NCBI GenBank assembly: GCA_013115125.1
Contig: JABANN010000572.1
Location: 1-20,653, forward strand
DNA from: Perkinsus olseni
Lineage: Eukaryota > Perkinsozoa > Perkinsida
Reading direction: 5' to 3'
DNA length: 20,653 nt
A program made the translations under genes and the position numbers. Shown one piece after another: positions 1 through 7,810 of this stretch; within the stretch, counting starts at the first letter, position 1; each line of letters starts with the position of its first letter. Under the pieces are notes generated by a model. It was given only the letters and a program-made list of their open reading frames with translations, was not told the origin of the DNA and ran no database searches.

Positions 1-123
1 TGTGCACACAATATAACACAGCATCTCTCCGCGCCGGTTTTAACCTAGATAAACTACTCGTTTATCCGCTGAAGAGAAAAAACGCGATGTGATATAATTT
101 TGTGGAAGGGTTCATTTTTCAAC

Positions 124-814
124 TTATCTTGGCAAGCGAAGTACCCTCGCGGGGTATAAGCGAGTGACCGGCGGCTCCATCGACCCTGTTGACTTGTCCC
201 AGTCCGTATCCCTGACCTCATACTGGACGCCGTTCTCACCGTAGTAAGTCAAGAAGTCACGCCGATCAGTGCTGCCAAACGCGAGCGCTCTTCGATGCTC
301 GGTCACGCACTAGAATCGATCGGCGAGGGACCCCCTTCGGCCGACGACGAGGTTGTGAGGACGGTCGTTTTACTGCGAGAGAGCGAACCACTTTCCGATC
401 TTCAAGCTTCGTGTCACACGAATCGTGTGGCTCCAGGAAACCATTAGAGCTTGGAAGAACCTTGCCGGGCTGAGACAAGTCATAAGATATACAATTGTGA
501 TAGATCATCATCTTTGAAACACAGTCTACGAAAGTAACCGAGAATAGGGGTAATGAAGACCTTGAGCTCGCTACGTATTACTCAGTACGGCGCGCCATAT
601 ACAATGATTGAGGTATTGCTTATAGCACGGTGCTATTAGCACCACGCTGCCGCTACTACCTGTGTCCGCATTGACGAGGATCCACCGCTGAATGGATCCT
701 GGAGCCGAAGTACTCGCAAATATCAGGCGCTCAGGGATGATCCTTTGTACGAGGACCAATAGCTCCTTGCAGAGAGTCCGTCTCTAGCCGCTCTTGGATA
801 CAGGGCATGCTCAT
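124..814 (-). CDS. Gene S: unrecognised protein, five small exons
   Basis: Read right to left, exons 814-757, 729-660, 618-589, 566-332 and 309-124 join in phase to about 192 residues starting MSMPCIQERLETD. The proposed introns are 27, 41, 22 and 22 nt and all run GT to AG. The 41-nt one (659-619) carries the perfect hairpin GGTGCTA-a-TAGCACC. The ATG follows a pyrimidine-rich acceptor (TTTCTCAG). The fourth exon turns basic near its end (PRRRPKG) and the last contains RRDFLTYYGENGVQYEV. No family is recognised. A different 3' end using an intron that leads to a short exon near 54-80 is possible. The start lies only 59 nt beyond the stop of gene R, so the two could be one gene. Joints are inferred. 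Confidence 0.45.
619..659 (-). repeat. Hairpin intron of gene S
   Basis: A 41-nt GT-AG segment holds a perfect 7-bp inverted repeat with a one-base centre (629-643). Reading through it instead gives a frame with VNADTGSSGSVV, which imitates an aspartic protease. Splicing it out gives a phase-consistent continuation. Confidence 0.5.
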
Positions 815-872
815 CTGAGAAACTCGTGAAATCAGAAGACTAGTTTCGGGTACGAACTTCGGCGTTGAAGAA

Positions 873-1994
873 TTAGACTATTTTCGACACGCTCATCTCC
901 AAATCCGGTAGCATTAGTGTGCGAGCTGCCTCTATAGCTTGCCGGATACACTCGTTCTTCTTTTCCAGATCGTTGCAAATGCGCCGAGGATCAAAAAGGC
1001 GAAGCCAAGCTATTCTTTTCACAAAGCGGTGTTTCCTGATGTAGGAGATAGAGCGACCCGCGCCACTCAGAGGTGCAAGTCCGAATAGCAGCGCTACCTT
1101 TTTCGAATCTCTCGTATAGCTTCGCCAAGAATGCTCTCAGTGTGCAGGAGTTGATCAAAGATACCATCTACTCTGCATACAGCATCGAAGAGAGAATAGT
1201 CCGCTGCTTTCAACTCGGAGTCTGCAGCCTCAATTTTGCTGATGATGATGTCCAAGGCTTGCTGCATCTCTGAGAGGCAGTCCATACTCAGGGGGCTTTG
1301 GGTATCCTTGTGGCCTCGTAGGCGGGTTCCGCTCGTTCGGGATCTATACTGAAACGGGAAAGTTGCACTGTCTCAGCCTGGGACATATACGATGACGGGC
1401 GAAGCTCTCGATAAACTTGTTGAACTGGGCATCGACCTCGGTCAAGTTGTCGTTATTTTTGACGGAGCAGCTGCTCATGGAAATTTTCATCAAGTTATTG
1501 AGAATAAGGGGCGCCATTCCTCTCAAGTTAGGGCCGTACAGCTCTGCTTTGAATGCGATCGAGGGAGCCTGGACAGTCATTAAGAGCCAAATTCGGCAAG
1601 AGATGGCGGAAAGGGTGCCTGAGTTGGTGGCAGGCCCACCTGGGGGAGGGATATCTATGGTGAGTCTCTGCGATACGGTAGCTGCTCTTTTGCTCTTCTC
1701 ACAGTTTCTCACTGTCAGACTCCCACGTGAACATGTGCGATGCTTCATCTCGTTTTAGGCAGAATTTAGGATGCAAGATATGGCAAGAAGACACCGATAT
1801 GCCGTAAGTTACGGCCCGTAACTATCCCTACAGCCGGCGGCCTCTGTGCACATGCGATTGGGATGTATGGAAAACACGTCCGTTGGTACATAGAATTCTG
1901 TTTCACACGCTGCATGATACTGCATACATACCATGCCTCGTTGTCAACCGCTGGTGGCAACCACAACTTGTGGTCCACAAGTCACCAGATGCAT
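873..1994 (-). CDS. Gene R: unrecognised, coiled-coil-like C-terminus, intron hosting a transposon relic
   Basis: Exons 1994-1986, 1966-1832, 1348-1098 and 1035-873 join in phase to about 185 residues. The two downstream exons are the firm part. The intron between them (1097-1036, 62 nt, GTAGCG...CATCAG) joins ...GEAIREIRKR to KHRFVKRIAWLRLFD and runs to a TAA. The protein is helical, acidic and basic in turn (ISKIEAADSELKAADYS; NDLEKKNECIRQAIEAA). The upstream part needs a 483-nt intron (1831-1349) that contains the plus-strand transposase relic, and a 19-nt hairpin intron (1985-1967). If that is wrong, translation could start at M1285. The acceptor CCCGTTTCAG at 1349 is strong. Family unknown. 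Confidence 0.45.
1353..1758 (+). mobile_element. IS630/Tc1-mariner-type DDE transposase relic
   Basis: Two blocks of the catalytic core are visible. VVVIFDGAAAHGNFHQVIEN (from about 1450) matches the second catalytic Asp region (xxDNAxxH). LKLGPYSSALNAIEGAWTVI (from about 1523) matches the last catalytic block (LGPYSPxLNPIExxW) typical of oomycete-like IS630/DDE_3 transposases, with the final acidic residue as E. The blocks are in different frames with the change near 1505, so the gene is broken. A 45-nt GTGAGT...CACAG segment at 1660-1704 looks like an intron and is followed by REHVRCF. No N-terminal DNA-binding domain or terminal repeats were found. It lies antisense to gene R and probably sits inside an R intron. 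Confidence 0.6.
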
Positions 1995-2012
1995 GCTAAG
2001 AGTTTCTTCTAA

Positions 2013-2152
2013 CATAGTACGTCGCATATCTTGGCGCGGGTGTTCGCTCGCCCTCCAAAATTGAACTTACTAAACGAGAAATAGACCTTTAAAAGGTGTA
2101 GTTAAGTTAACTAAGTTAACCATTACATAATCACCATTAATGACTTATTCAG
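2013..2152. other. 3' flank of eIF5A, no gene seen
   Basis: A mixed then AT-rich stretch downstream of the eIF5A stop. It contains GTTAAC twice (GTTAACTAAGTTAAC), a small palindrome that could lie in the 3' UTR. Nothing else is visible. Confidence 0.5.
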
Positions 2153-2737
2153 TTACTCGACTGCCTTCGCAGAAATGATCTTCTCCTGGTCGCAGGCCTT
2201 GATGACGGTCACAATGACGGTCTTGCCCTCGTTGAAATCGTTCTGGATCTGCTGACCAACTTCATCAACACCACTTTCGTTCTTAGGAAGGTCCATATCG
2301 TCCTTGGTGGTACCGTCGTCGGTAAGAAGAGAGACGGCGCCGGATTCCTCGATGTTCAGCAGCTGGTACTCAGCGCGAACAACATTAGGGGCCTGACGAC
2401 GAGCACAAGTGGAGACAGATTTTAACGCGTTAATGCTAAGGTTTACCTCCATGTTGTGAGAAGTGGGGCAGATATCCTCATACTTCCTTCCCGTAAAGAT
2501 ATCGAGGCCCGTGATGTTAGCCTTAGCGTGTCCGTGTTTGCCGGTCTTAGAGGTGGAGATGTCCACAATCTTGCATGGCTTACCTGATGGAAAGAGTAAA
2601 AACTGATAGTAAAAGAGGGAAGACTTACCCTTGAGCATGACGAAGCCACCCTTGCGGAGGGTACCGGCCTGCTGAGGGGCAGTATGGGAGGCACCGGCGT
2701 CGGCCTGCTCGAAAGTTGGCTCGTCTTCAGAGGACAT
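2153..2737 (-). CDS. eIF5A: Translation factor eIF5A (hypusine-containing)
   Basis: eIF5A binds the ribosome and helps peptide-bond formation at difficult sequences such as polyproline. It is activated by conversion of one lysine to hypusine. Exons 2737-2629, 2583-2447 and 2392-2153 give 161 residues, near the usual length of about 157-160. The hypusine loop STSKTGKHGHAK is intact, followed by the family blocks GLDIFTGRKYEDICPTSHNM and EYQLLNIEESG. Intron 1 (2628-2584, 45 nt) and intron 2 (2446-2393, 54 nt) are canonical GTAAG/GTAAA...CAG. Intron 2 contains the palindrome TTAACGCGTTAA. The start is fixed by MSSEDEP, which matches family N-termini. The upstream in-frame extension is not conserved protein. 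A pyrimidine-rich stretch ending CTTAAG lies one base before the ATG and could be a trans-splice acceptor (inference). It is the only gene here named with certainty. Confidence 0.97.
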   Translation of the reverse strand: MSSEDEPTFEQADAGASHTAPQQAGTLRKGGFVMLKGKSSLFYYQFLLFPSGKPCKIVDISTSKTGKHGHAKANITGLDIFTGRKYEDICPTSHNMEVNLSINALKSVSTCARRQAPNVVRAEYQLLNIEESGAVSLLTDDGTTKDDMDLPKNESGVDEVGQQIQNDFNEGKTVIVTVIKACDQEKIISAKAVE

Positions 2738-2826
2738 ACTTAAGCGGCAACACGGAGGAAACAGCACACCCTTAAAACGACCATCTAATCCACACACGCC
2801 CTCAACCTGACGATAGTCTGTGTACC

Positions 2827-3036
2827 ATGAACGAAGTGGCGAGTCGCTCCTCCCTTCATAGCGCAAGGCTATTGGGCCTGCAGAAGGCACACCTTGTAAT
2901 CGATCGCGCTACTCACGAAAGCGCTCGCCACAAAATTACCGAGATCATTTCGCTTCATGGGGGGTCGGACTCTGCGACCCACAATCTTGGAAGTGAATTT
3001 CACCTTCTTAAAATCCATTCAGACTCGATTCTCTAG
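2827..3036 (+). CDS. Possible small protein or first exon upstream of gene T
   Basis: An ATG-started open frame of 69 codons (MNEVASRSSLHSARLLGLQK) with ordinary composition lies 90 nt from the divergent eIF5A start. It could be an independent small gene, an early exon of gene T, or chance. It contains an intron-like hairpin (GTCGGACTCTGCGAC, from 2967) that may be removed. No family is recognised. Confidence 0.3.
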   Translation: MNEVASRSSLHSARLLGLQKAHLVIDRATHESARHKITEIISLHGGSDSATHNLGSEFHLLKIHSDSIL

Positions 3037-3156
3037 TTTCAGAACTAGTTTACTGACAGGGTGCCCGTCACAATCTACTCAACGCGATGAAAGGCGCGGA
3101 CCGTCGACAAATGGCCGCTGTCCCCAGCAGCCCGTAGCAGTTGTTATTTTTGCTGA

Positions 3157-3560
3157 ATGGCAGTGGACTTGGACCGAGTCCGCGGTCGTCGACTCTCCTA
3201 TAACGTGACCATCGTTCCTTTATCGTTGGATGGTAAATCGCAGACCGTGCAAGACGTAAGCGCACAGAACCGGGCACGTGGAGCCGACCTCCTCAGCTCC
3301 GGGCGTTCATACACTCTTTGCCGTTCGGAACGTCGATATACACGGCCCGAACGCCGGAAGAATGGGACTACTGTATTTTACGGGAAGAACAGCCCAGGCT
3401 GGACACCACCCTGAAGGTTTTCTCACACCTTTACCGGTGCTGTTGTCGCCGTTTCGCCGACTCGCATGACATCTTGTCAGATCGCGAGAAGGCCTGTCCA
3501 TCCCCGGGCAGATCAATCGGTTCTTTTACAGTAGCTGCTGCCGAGCTTACGGACGACTAG
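3157..3560 (+). CDS. Gene T: unrecognised protein, two exons
   Basis: Exons 3157-3255 and 3297-3560 join in phase 0 to 120 residues, MAVDLDRVRGRRL... to ...VAAAELTDD. The 41-nt intron (GTAAGC...CCTCAG) joins SQTVQD to LRAFIHSLPFGTS, after which comes TARTPEEWDYCILREEQPRL. An in-frame TGA directly precedes the ATG, which fixes the start if this is the first coding exon. Upstream CCCGTAGCAG is a possible acceptor. The gene is divergent from eIF5A. The 3' part (CCCRRFADSHDIL) could instead be interrupted by another intron beginning GTTTTC near 3417. No family recognised. Confidence 0.6.
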
Positions 3561-3735
3561 TGGGGGAAGATCTCCCTGAGCATCGGGTAAAACGGTGAAT
3601 CGCCAGCTGCAGAGAAATCTTAGTTCGCGCGTGGATTGGCCTCGAAAGCCGTTATTCCTCACAACCAATTCGTCGAGGGCGTAATTCGCAAGTTCCATAT
3701 GTTCGTCGACGATACTCTTATAACGGATACCTGTT
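3561..3735 (+). other. Possible further exon with an RT-like FVDD motif
   Basis: After an acceptor-like AATCTTAG the frame reads FARGLASKAVIPHNQF... and KFHMFVDDTLITD, then stops. FVDD followed by a hydrophobic run resembles the reverse-transcriptase motif C, but no other RT block is present. It may be the last exon of gene T or a scrap of a retroelement. All three frames are partly open, so this is weak. Confidence 0.25.
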
Positions 3736-4080
3736 ATGGGTAATAAGATTTTGAGACGAGGAAAATTAATAATGTATTGTTCAACATCGGAGATGTTAGT
3801 TTTAAAGCGTTGAGCAATGGTTACCTGATTGTATTACTTTATATACATCTATTTACTATTAATACATTAGTAATCAAACTACAAATTACTAGTTCTAACT
3901 AGCCTTCTACAACTACTGTACATAATAATACATAATAGTGATCATACTAACCAATAAATATTATTGCATCATTACATCAGATAATTAAGTATTATTTACT
4001 TAATTATTTTTTTTCTATTTACTATAATATCATAGGCTTGAGATGAATATATCAACCATTCGGGTCTGTAGTACGCCCCA
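3736..4080. other. AT-rich island, no gene seen
   Basis: Composition falls sharply to AT-rich, unlike the rest of the window. Stops occur in every frame. It includes an 11-bp inverted repeat (3981-4007) and short repeats of TATTAAT/AATACAT. It may be intergenic DNA or an AT-rich insertion. Confidence 0.6.
3981..4007. repeat. Inverted repeat in the AT-rich island
   Basis: ATAATTAAGTA and TACTTAATTAT are perfect 11-bp arms around a 5-nt loop. Low complexity makes chance more likely here than for the GC-mixed hairpins elsewhere. Confidence 0.7.
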
Positions 4081-4234
4081 TCCATATTTATAAAGACACC
4101 TGGTTGATGAAAATAGGATTTAAGATGCATAGACGAGGACTGTTAATTTTACGCGAGTGACTGTATCACCATAATACGGTGGAATAAACGTGCGAATTAG
4201 TTGTTGTTCTGGTACTGATGATAAGTATCTTATT

Positions 4235-4400
4235 TTAGACGGCACGGCTGGTTGCAGCGCTGAGCGGCGAATGTGGGTATTGCCCATCCCCACTGGCAAC
4301 AACTTGGCGATGGTTTGATGTCTTCAGGAAGACCGGACTTTATAGAACTCCTGATGACGGTAGTAAGACGACGGGTTGATGCGATGAGCTCGGGCTCCAT
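4235..4400 (-). CDS. Gene X: short unrecognised protein with a hairpin intron
   Basis: Exons 4400-4334 and 4302-4235 join in phase to 44 residues beginning MEPELIASTRRLTTVIRSSI. The 31-nt intron 4333-4303 starts with the perfect hairpin GTCTTC-ct-GAAGAC and ends AAG. An acceptor-like CCAATACAG lies one base before the ATG. A further 26-nt intron-like segment begins just before the stop, so the end is uncertain. Reading through gives a rival frame ending LTVLVYAS at 4120. No family recognised. Confidence 0.42.
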
Positions 4401-4457
4401 CCTGTATTGGGAAGTCTCTGTGAGCTTCGAGTTGAATTTTATCGGAGTGTAGTCGAT

Positions 4458-4698
4458 AGAATTGATTACACAATCGTTGTTCTGAGCGTAACGAGAAGCA
4501 GAATGAATGAACCGTATTGGAGCTTCAATTCTATGCTGTGGGGAAGTCCCGGCCTACTTCCTCGTGGCCGGTGGTAACAGGCCTCAGCACCAATGCTATC
4601 CGCGGGGTGGCAATGACGCCTGACCGCTGGGCGGTCTTTGAGCGAGAATGAGTAATCGCCAGAATTTATTACACAATGCGTCGTTCCGAATGTAACGA
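4458..4698. repeat. Imperfect direct repeat, two copies about 200 bp apart
   Basis: Copy one 4458-4494 and copy two 4661-4698 share AGAATT-ATTACACAAT, then CGTTGTT/CGTCGTT and GTAACGA. They lie upstream of gene A. Function unknown. They could be remnants of a repeated element or regulatory sequence. Confidence 0.6.
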
Positions 4699-4769
4699 TT
4701 GTATAATCAGATGTTTCGCGTGTTTGTTGTTGTTGTTATCACTCAGAACACCCTTCGTACTGCATACAG

Positions 4770-5509
4770 TCTGAGCAAGAACAGAAGGACACTCGATGGC
4801 ATCTCGAGGATTACGTCTACAGCCAGAGGAGATTCAGCCAGGAGGTGATTCTCATCGTTGCGGGACTGATCGGAATTCTCATTCTTCAGCCACCGGAAGT
4901 GCGGCAGGCTTATCGTAACTTCGCTAAGGACGTCCTCTGGCGGCGAAACGACGAGGGTGATCTCAAACGACTGAGCTACGAGTTGGACGAACTGGAGTGG
5001 AGAGAGGGTCGTAAATCTGTTGTTTTTGTAATGATCTCGCGTGTTGTCGGTTTGCCAAGGAGAGCGTCGTGGGCAGGTCCAAGCTGACGCGATGGACTTC
5101 CTCTGTGAGAACGCCGGGACGCAAGGCAAAGTCACGACTGAGCAGAAGTCCGCTCGAAAGTCGGGTATGGTGTGGTATGGAATGACGAGCAAAAATTGTT
5201 ATTTTTTTCGTAGCTTATCCGCCGGGTAATGCGCTGCTTCTGAGCAACTTCGCTGCAGCAGCCACAGCTTATGCAACGCGAGGAAGACCATTCCTACCCA
5301 AGTTGGTTGGAGGTGAGTGCACTCGCCGCTACCTTCCTCGGCACGCCTCCCACTCAGGAGCTACCTTGCTGGGCTGGCTCTCGGTGGGAGTCCTCTGCCG
5401 ATCGGTCTGTCTCGCCCATAATGCCCTTACACGCATGGAGGTCAAATTCGGCGATGCAATGGTGGCCGAGGCTAAAGCCATGGATGGATCGAATGATGTT
5501 GTCGATTGA
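4770..5509 (+). CDS. Gene A: predicted two-segment membrane protein
   Basis: Exons 4770-5010, 5060-5164, 5214-5312 and 5358-5509 keep one frame for 198 residues to a TGA. The introns are 49, 49, 49 or fewer, and 45 nt, with acceptors CCAAG, TTTTTTCGTAG and CACTCAG. The last donor is a perfect GTGAGT. Two hydrophobic segments are seen: VILIVAGLIGILIL early and ATLLGWLSVGVLCR late. Between them lies a charged, helical stretch (LKRLSYELDELEWREGR) and AYPPGNALLLSNFAAAATAY. The topology suggests an integral membrane protein with a charged loop. The first exon with the start codon is not resolved, since the frame opens at an acceptor (ATACAG). MFRVFVVVVITQN at 4711 is in another frame. No family recognised. 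Confidence 0.72.
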
Positions 5510-5572
5510 AGTGTTTCTGCACTACCCTTAGGAGGGCCTGTTGTTGCTCAGCTCTTGCTTGTCAATTAACAG

Positions 5573-5870
5573 ATGGCATTCTTTTGTTCTACTCGGATAC
5601 ATCATCTAGTATCAGTGGTGGTGTTGTTGTACATAGAAATATCTTTGGTGCATCCTCGTGGCAACGTCACTTGGTCCACGACTAGTTGGTTACGACTATA
5701 GACGTATCACACGGTTCACTAGCGTCAGTTCTCAAGAGATGGTCGCTACCGTATGAACCCTGTCTACTAGACCCCGTTCGATGCGCTTCGTTGACAGGTA
5801 GGGTATGTCAGGTAACGAGGGAAACTCTGCTGCCGATGAATCATGGCAATGGTGGTACTGCTAAATACCT
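5573..5870 (+). CDS. Possible exons of a secreted protein upstream of gene M
   Basis: An ATG directly after an acceptor-like AATTAACAG opens MAFFCSTRIHHLVSVVVLLY, which looks like a signal peptide. Later the frames ASVLKRWSLPYEPCLLDPVR and NEGNSAADESWQW are open. Joining them needs introns of 20 and 14 nt, which I do not trust. These could be 5' exons of gene M. An alternative frame reads like the start of an RNase H (LLFYSDTSSSISGGVVV), so an old retroelement scrap is also possible. Confidence 0.25.
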
Positions 5871-5891
5871 TGGAAGCACGCTCCGGAATAG

Positions 5892-6267
5892 GTCACCGTA
5901 GTTCTCAACCACTATTCTCTCGTCACTATCAACTCATCGTGGATGCCATCAAAAAACGTTGCGGTGATCAGTAGGGATGGATTATCGTCTAGGTCTGGCT
6001 CGACACGATTGTCTATCTCGCAGATGGTGACCACCCGGCAACAGCATGAATCGGGAGTGGAGGCAAGTACGTCCTGTACCTGGATGCTGTCACCAATATG
6101 ACCTCGAGCGACGGTCGTTCACGTTGTGATGACTGAAGGACAGAACTAACAGCTGTTACCTGGTGAATCTTTCTCTCCCTGCATTTTTGGCTACAGCTGT
6201 CTTATCGCACCGGCATCTACTTGGCCAGATTGAGACTGTCCTTAATAACGAGCAATTCATGACTTAA
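5892..6267 (+). CDS. Gene M: beta-rich unrecognised protein, four exons
   Basis: Exons 5892-5963, 5993-6026, 6063-6088 and 6139-6267 join in phase. The text runs VTVVLNHYSLVTINSSWMPS, then VWLDTIVYLADGKYVLYLDA, then DRTNSCYLVNLSLPAFLATA, to a TAA. Introns are 29, 36 and 50 nt. Alternating hydrophobic and polar residues suggest beta strands, and the late segment LPAFLATAVL could be a membrane or signal-like stretch. The third junction has a rival: exon 3 may continue as VTNMTSSDGRS. The start lies upstream. An ATG reading MAM joined across a 40-nt intron (5852-5891) is one possibility. No family recognised. Confidence 0.6.
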
Positions 6268-6405
6268 TTATCACGTCTTCCTGCTCTAAGGCTTCGACCG
6301 GCTTCTTCTGCGTCTTCCTCCACCCTCACGGTCAACGTCCCAGCATCTACTTGGCGTTGCGCCGTGATTCTACTTATCATTCAGTATTGTGGATGGGTTC
6401 CGAGA

Positions 6406-6968
6406 ATGAATGCATCCCAGTACGTTGATGAGTTCGGAGCGAATGGGGTGCACTCTCTCGAGCCCGAAAACGCCGCGGGTCCGAAATTTCAGGGGACCAG
6501 TTCGAGCTTTAGTGATCGGTGTGGAATTGAGTTGACGTATTGCATTCTGTCCCCGACTAGTTACAGTTGCTACAGTCTCCCGTTTCAGGACGCAGAGAGT
6601 CTACATCCCTTCTACGACGTCGCGGTTCTCAGTGTGTACCAGCAAAGTTGCCCTCTCGAGTGAACGGGAGATTACTTTAGAAGTTTTCGACGATGCCGCC
6701 GGGTAGGGACTGTGGAAGTCAGACAGTTCTGGTCAGCCTAGCATCAAGTCTGCTTCACATTAGGATCCGATCCCATCGTCGTCAATGCGAGCGACACGAA
6801 GGTCGTGGCTCACGATGATCTACCAGAGAGGGAGGCGAGCCATGGTCCAACGAGCGTTGCAGGTGAGACACTCATCGTAAGAGTGTGTCAGTCGGGCCGG
6901 TTATGTATCAGATGCCTCCGCGGGGAGATGAAAAGCCGAGCAAACCACAGACGGGAAATTTCAGATGA
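6406..6968 (+). CDS. Gene L: unrecognised soluble protein
   Basis: Exon 6406-6518 (MNASQYVDEFGANGVHSLEP...) joins across a 70-nt intron with a strong acceptor (CCCGTTTCAG) to 6589-6702 (...KVALSSEREITLEVFDDAAG). A third exon (about 6742-6862, SDPIVVNASDTKVVAHDDLP) joins across a 29-nt GTGAGA...GTCAG intron to 6892-6968 (GPVMYQMPPRGDEKPSKPQT, TGA at 6966). The junction between exons 2 and 3 is not resolved, because the phases I see do not match. The 29-nt intron contains ACACTC-atcgtaa-GAGTGT. Composition is acidic and proline-containing, with no membrane segments. An acceptor TCATTCAG lies 21 nt before the ATG. No family recognised. Confidence 0.57.
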
Positions 6969-7361
6969 ATTTCGTTACCAGTTACTCGTTGTGAAGTCTC
7001 AGCTCAGCTGAGTCAGCTGGCCAGAGTCCTGAATTTCTCCTTTACCGGATTTCTGGCTTCACCGGTGAATACTTATCGCTTTGTCTTTTCCAATCGCAAT
7101 CTTTAATGAGGCGGCTATTTGGGTCCGTCGAGCTACACCAGTTACCAAGAACCTCAGATCATAACGAACGCTCGCTTTGAGCCGTCCAGCCGTCGAAGAG
7201 CCACTCGCGATGCCAGAGAGGCCATCAGTGCCTGGCTGGATAAGGGATGATCATCATCATGTGCGGGAGACTACCATAGTCGGACGATTGTAGTCTCCCG
7301 AATATTATGTTTGAGATTGCGGGGTTTCTCGAGACGCTGCCATACTATTGAAGTGTAGGCA
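6969..7361. other. No convincing gene; strong hairpin inside
   Basis: Only short open stretches are seen (for example FNEAAIWVRRATPVTKNL near 7105). It may be the eroded 5' side of the LINE relic that follows. It holds the 11-bp inverted repeat at 7264-7300. Confidence 0.5.
7264..7300. repeat. 11-bp inverted repeat, 15-nt loop
   Basis: CGGGAGACTAC at 7264-7274 pairs perfectly with GTAGTCTCCCG at 7290-7300. No GT-AG pair frames it and no exon is obvious, so it is either an orphan hairpin or part of a decayed gene. Confidence 0.8.
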
Positions 7362-7795
7362 TTGAGTAGGCCAAGTCTAGGGCTACTCATTCTCTACACT
7401 GACGGCTCCTTCACTGAGAGCACGAAGCGGGGTGCCAGGGTGGGCGCTGCGGCTGTCAAGATGAGCCGGACGAAAAAGAACTGTATCAAAGCTGCATTCT
7501 TCCCAAGTATTGCAAAATCTACCAGGCTGAACTCACGGGCATGAAGGTGGCATTCGAACATATGCAGGTGTGGTGAGTGGATAGGCAACTGTCACGTGTA
7601 TATACACGTGAACTCCCAAGCCGTACTCAACACCATGCTTGGCGGTCATGAGGGAACTCACTAAGGAAAAGTTTAAGATATCGATTAGCTGGGTGAATGG
7701 CCACAGGGGACACGTCGCAAACGAGTCAAGTGACTGTGTGGCGGGACAGGCGCAACGGAAGGGGCAGGCTCTCAGACATCGAGTTTTATGGATAC
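7362..7795 (+). mobile_element. LINE (non-LTR) retrotransposon relic: RNase H domain
   Basis: Blocks of a LINE-type RNase H appear in order. LILYTDGSFTESTKRGARVG is the first catalytic Asp strand. ILPKYCKIYQAELTGMKVAF holds the catalytic Glu (QAEL). YIHVNSQAVLNTML aligns with the third block, where the usual DSQ has become NSQ. ISWVNGHRGHVANESSDCVA aligns with WxxGHxGxxxNExxD. The blocks lie in different frames, with at least two shifts (near 7497 and 7655), so it is not functional. The perfect 18-bp palindrome CACGTGTATATACACGTG sits in the third block. No RT is attached. The RT fragment at 12327 is downstream, so they are separate copies or rearranged pieces. Confidence 0.7.
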
Positions 7796-7810
7796 TTGGA
7801 GAGGCCTTAG

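Noticed and set aside
571-759. Minus-strand frame with VNADTGSSGSVV, like a pepsin-type aspartic protease.
   Set aside because: No other protease block is present. The frame runs through a GT-AG segment containing GGTGCTAaTAGCACC, and splicing that out gives a better continuation for gene S.
1766-2012. Plus-strand reading across a 30-nt hairpin segment (1804-1833).
   Set aside because: The product has almost no acidic residues. The minus strand over the same bases (LWLPPAVDNEAWYVC) reads better and joins gene R in phase.
3561-3735. A reverse-transcriptase gene based on FVDD.
   Set aside because: A four-residue motif without other RT blocks is not enough.
4743-5192. Minus-strand frame of 149 codons.
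   Set aside because: It is antisense to gene A exons with phase-matched introns.
5573-5860. LINE RNase H copy suggested by LLFYSDTSSSISGG and GNEGNSAAD.
   Set aside because: The remaining RNase H blocks are absent, and an overlapping ATG frame with a signal-like start is at least as good.
7264-7300. Rho-independent terminator.
   Set aside because: The DNA is eukaryotic, with spliced genes, and no T-run follows the stem.
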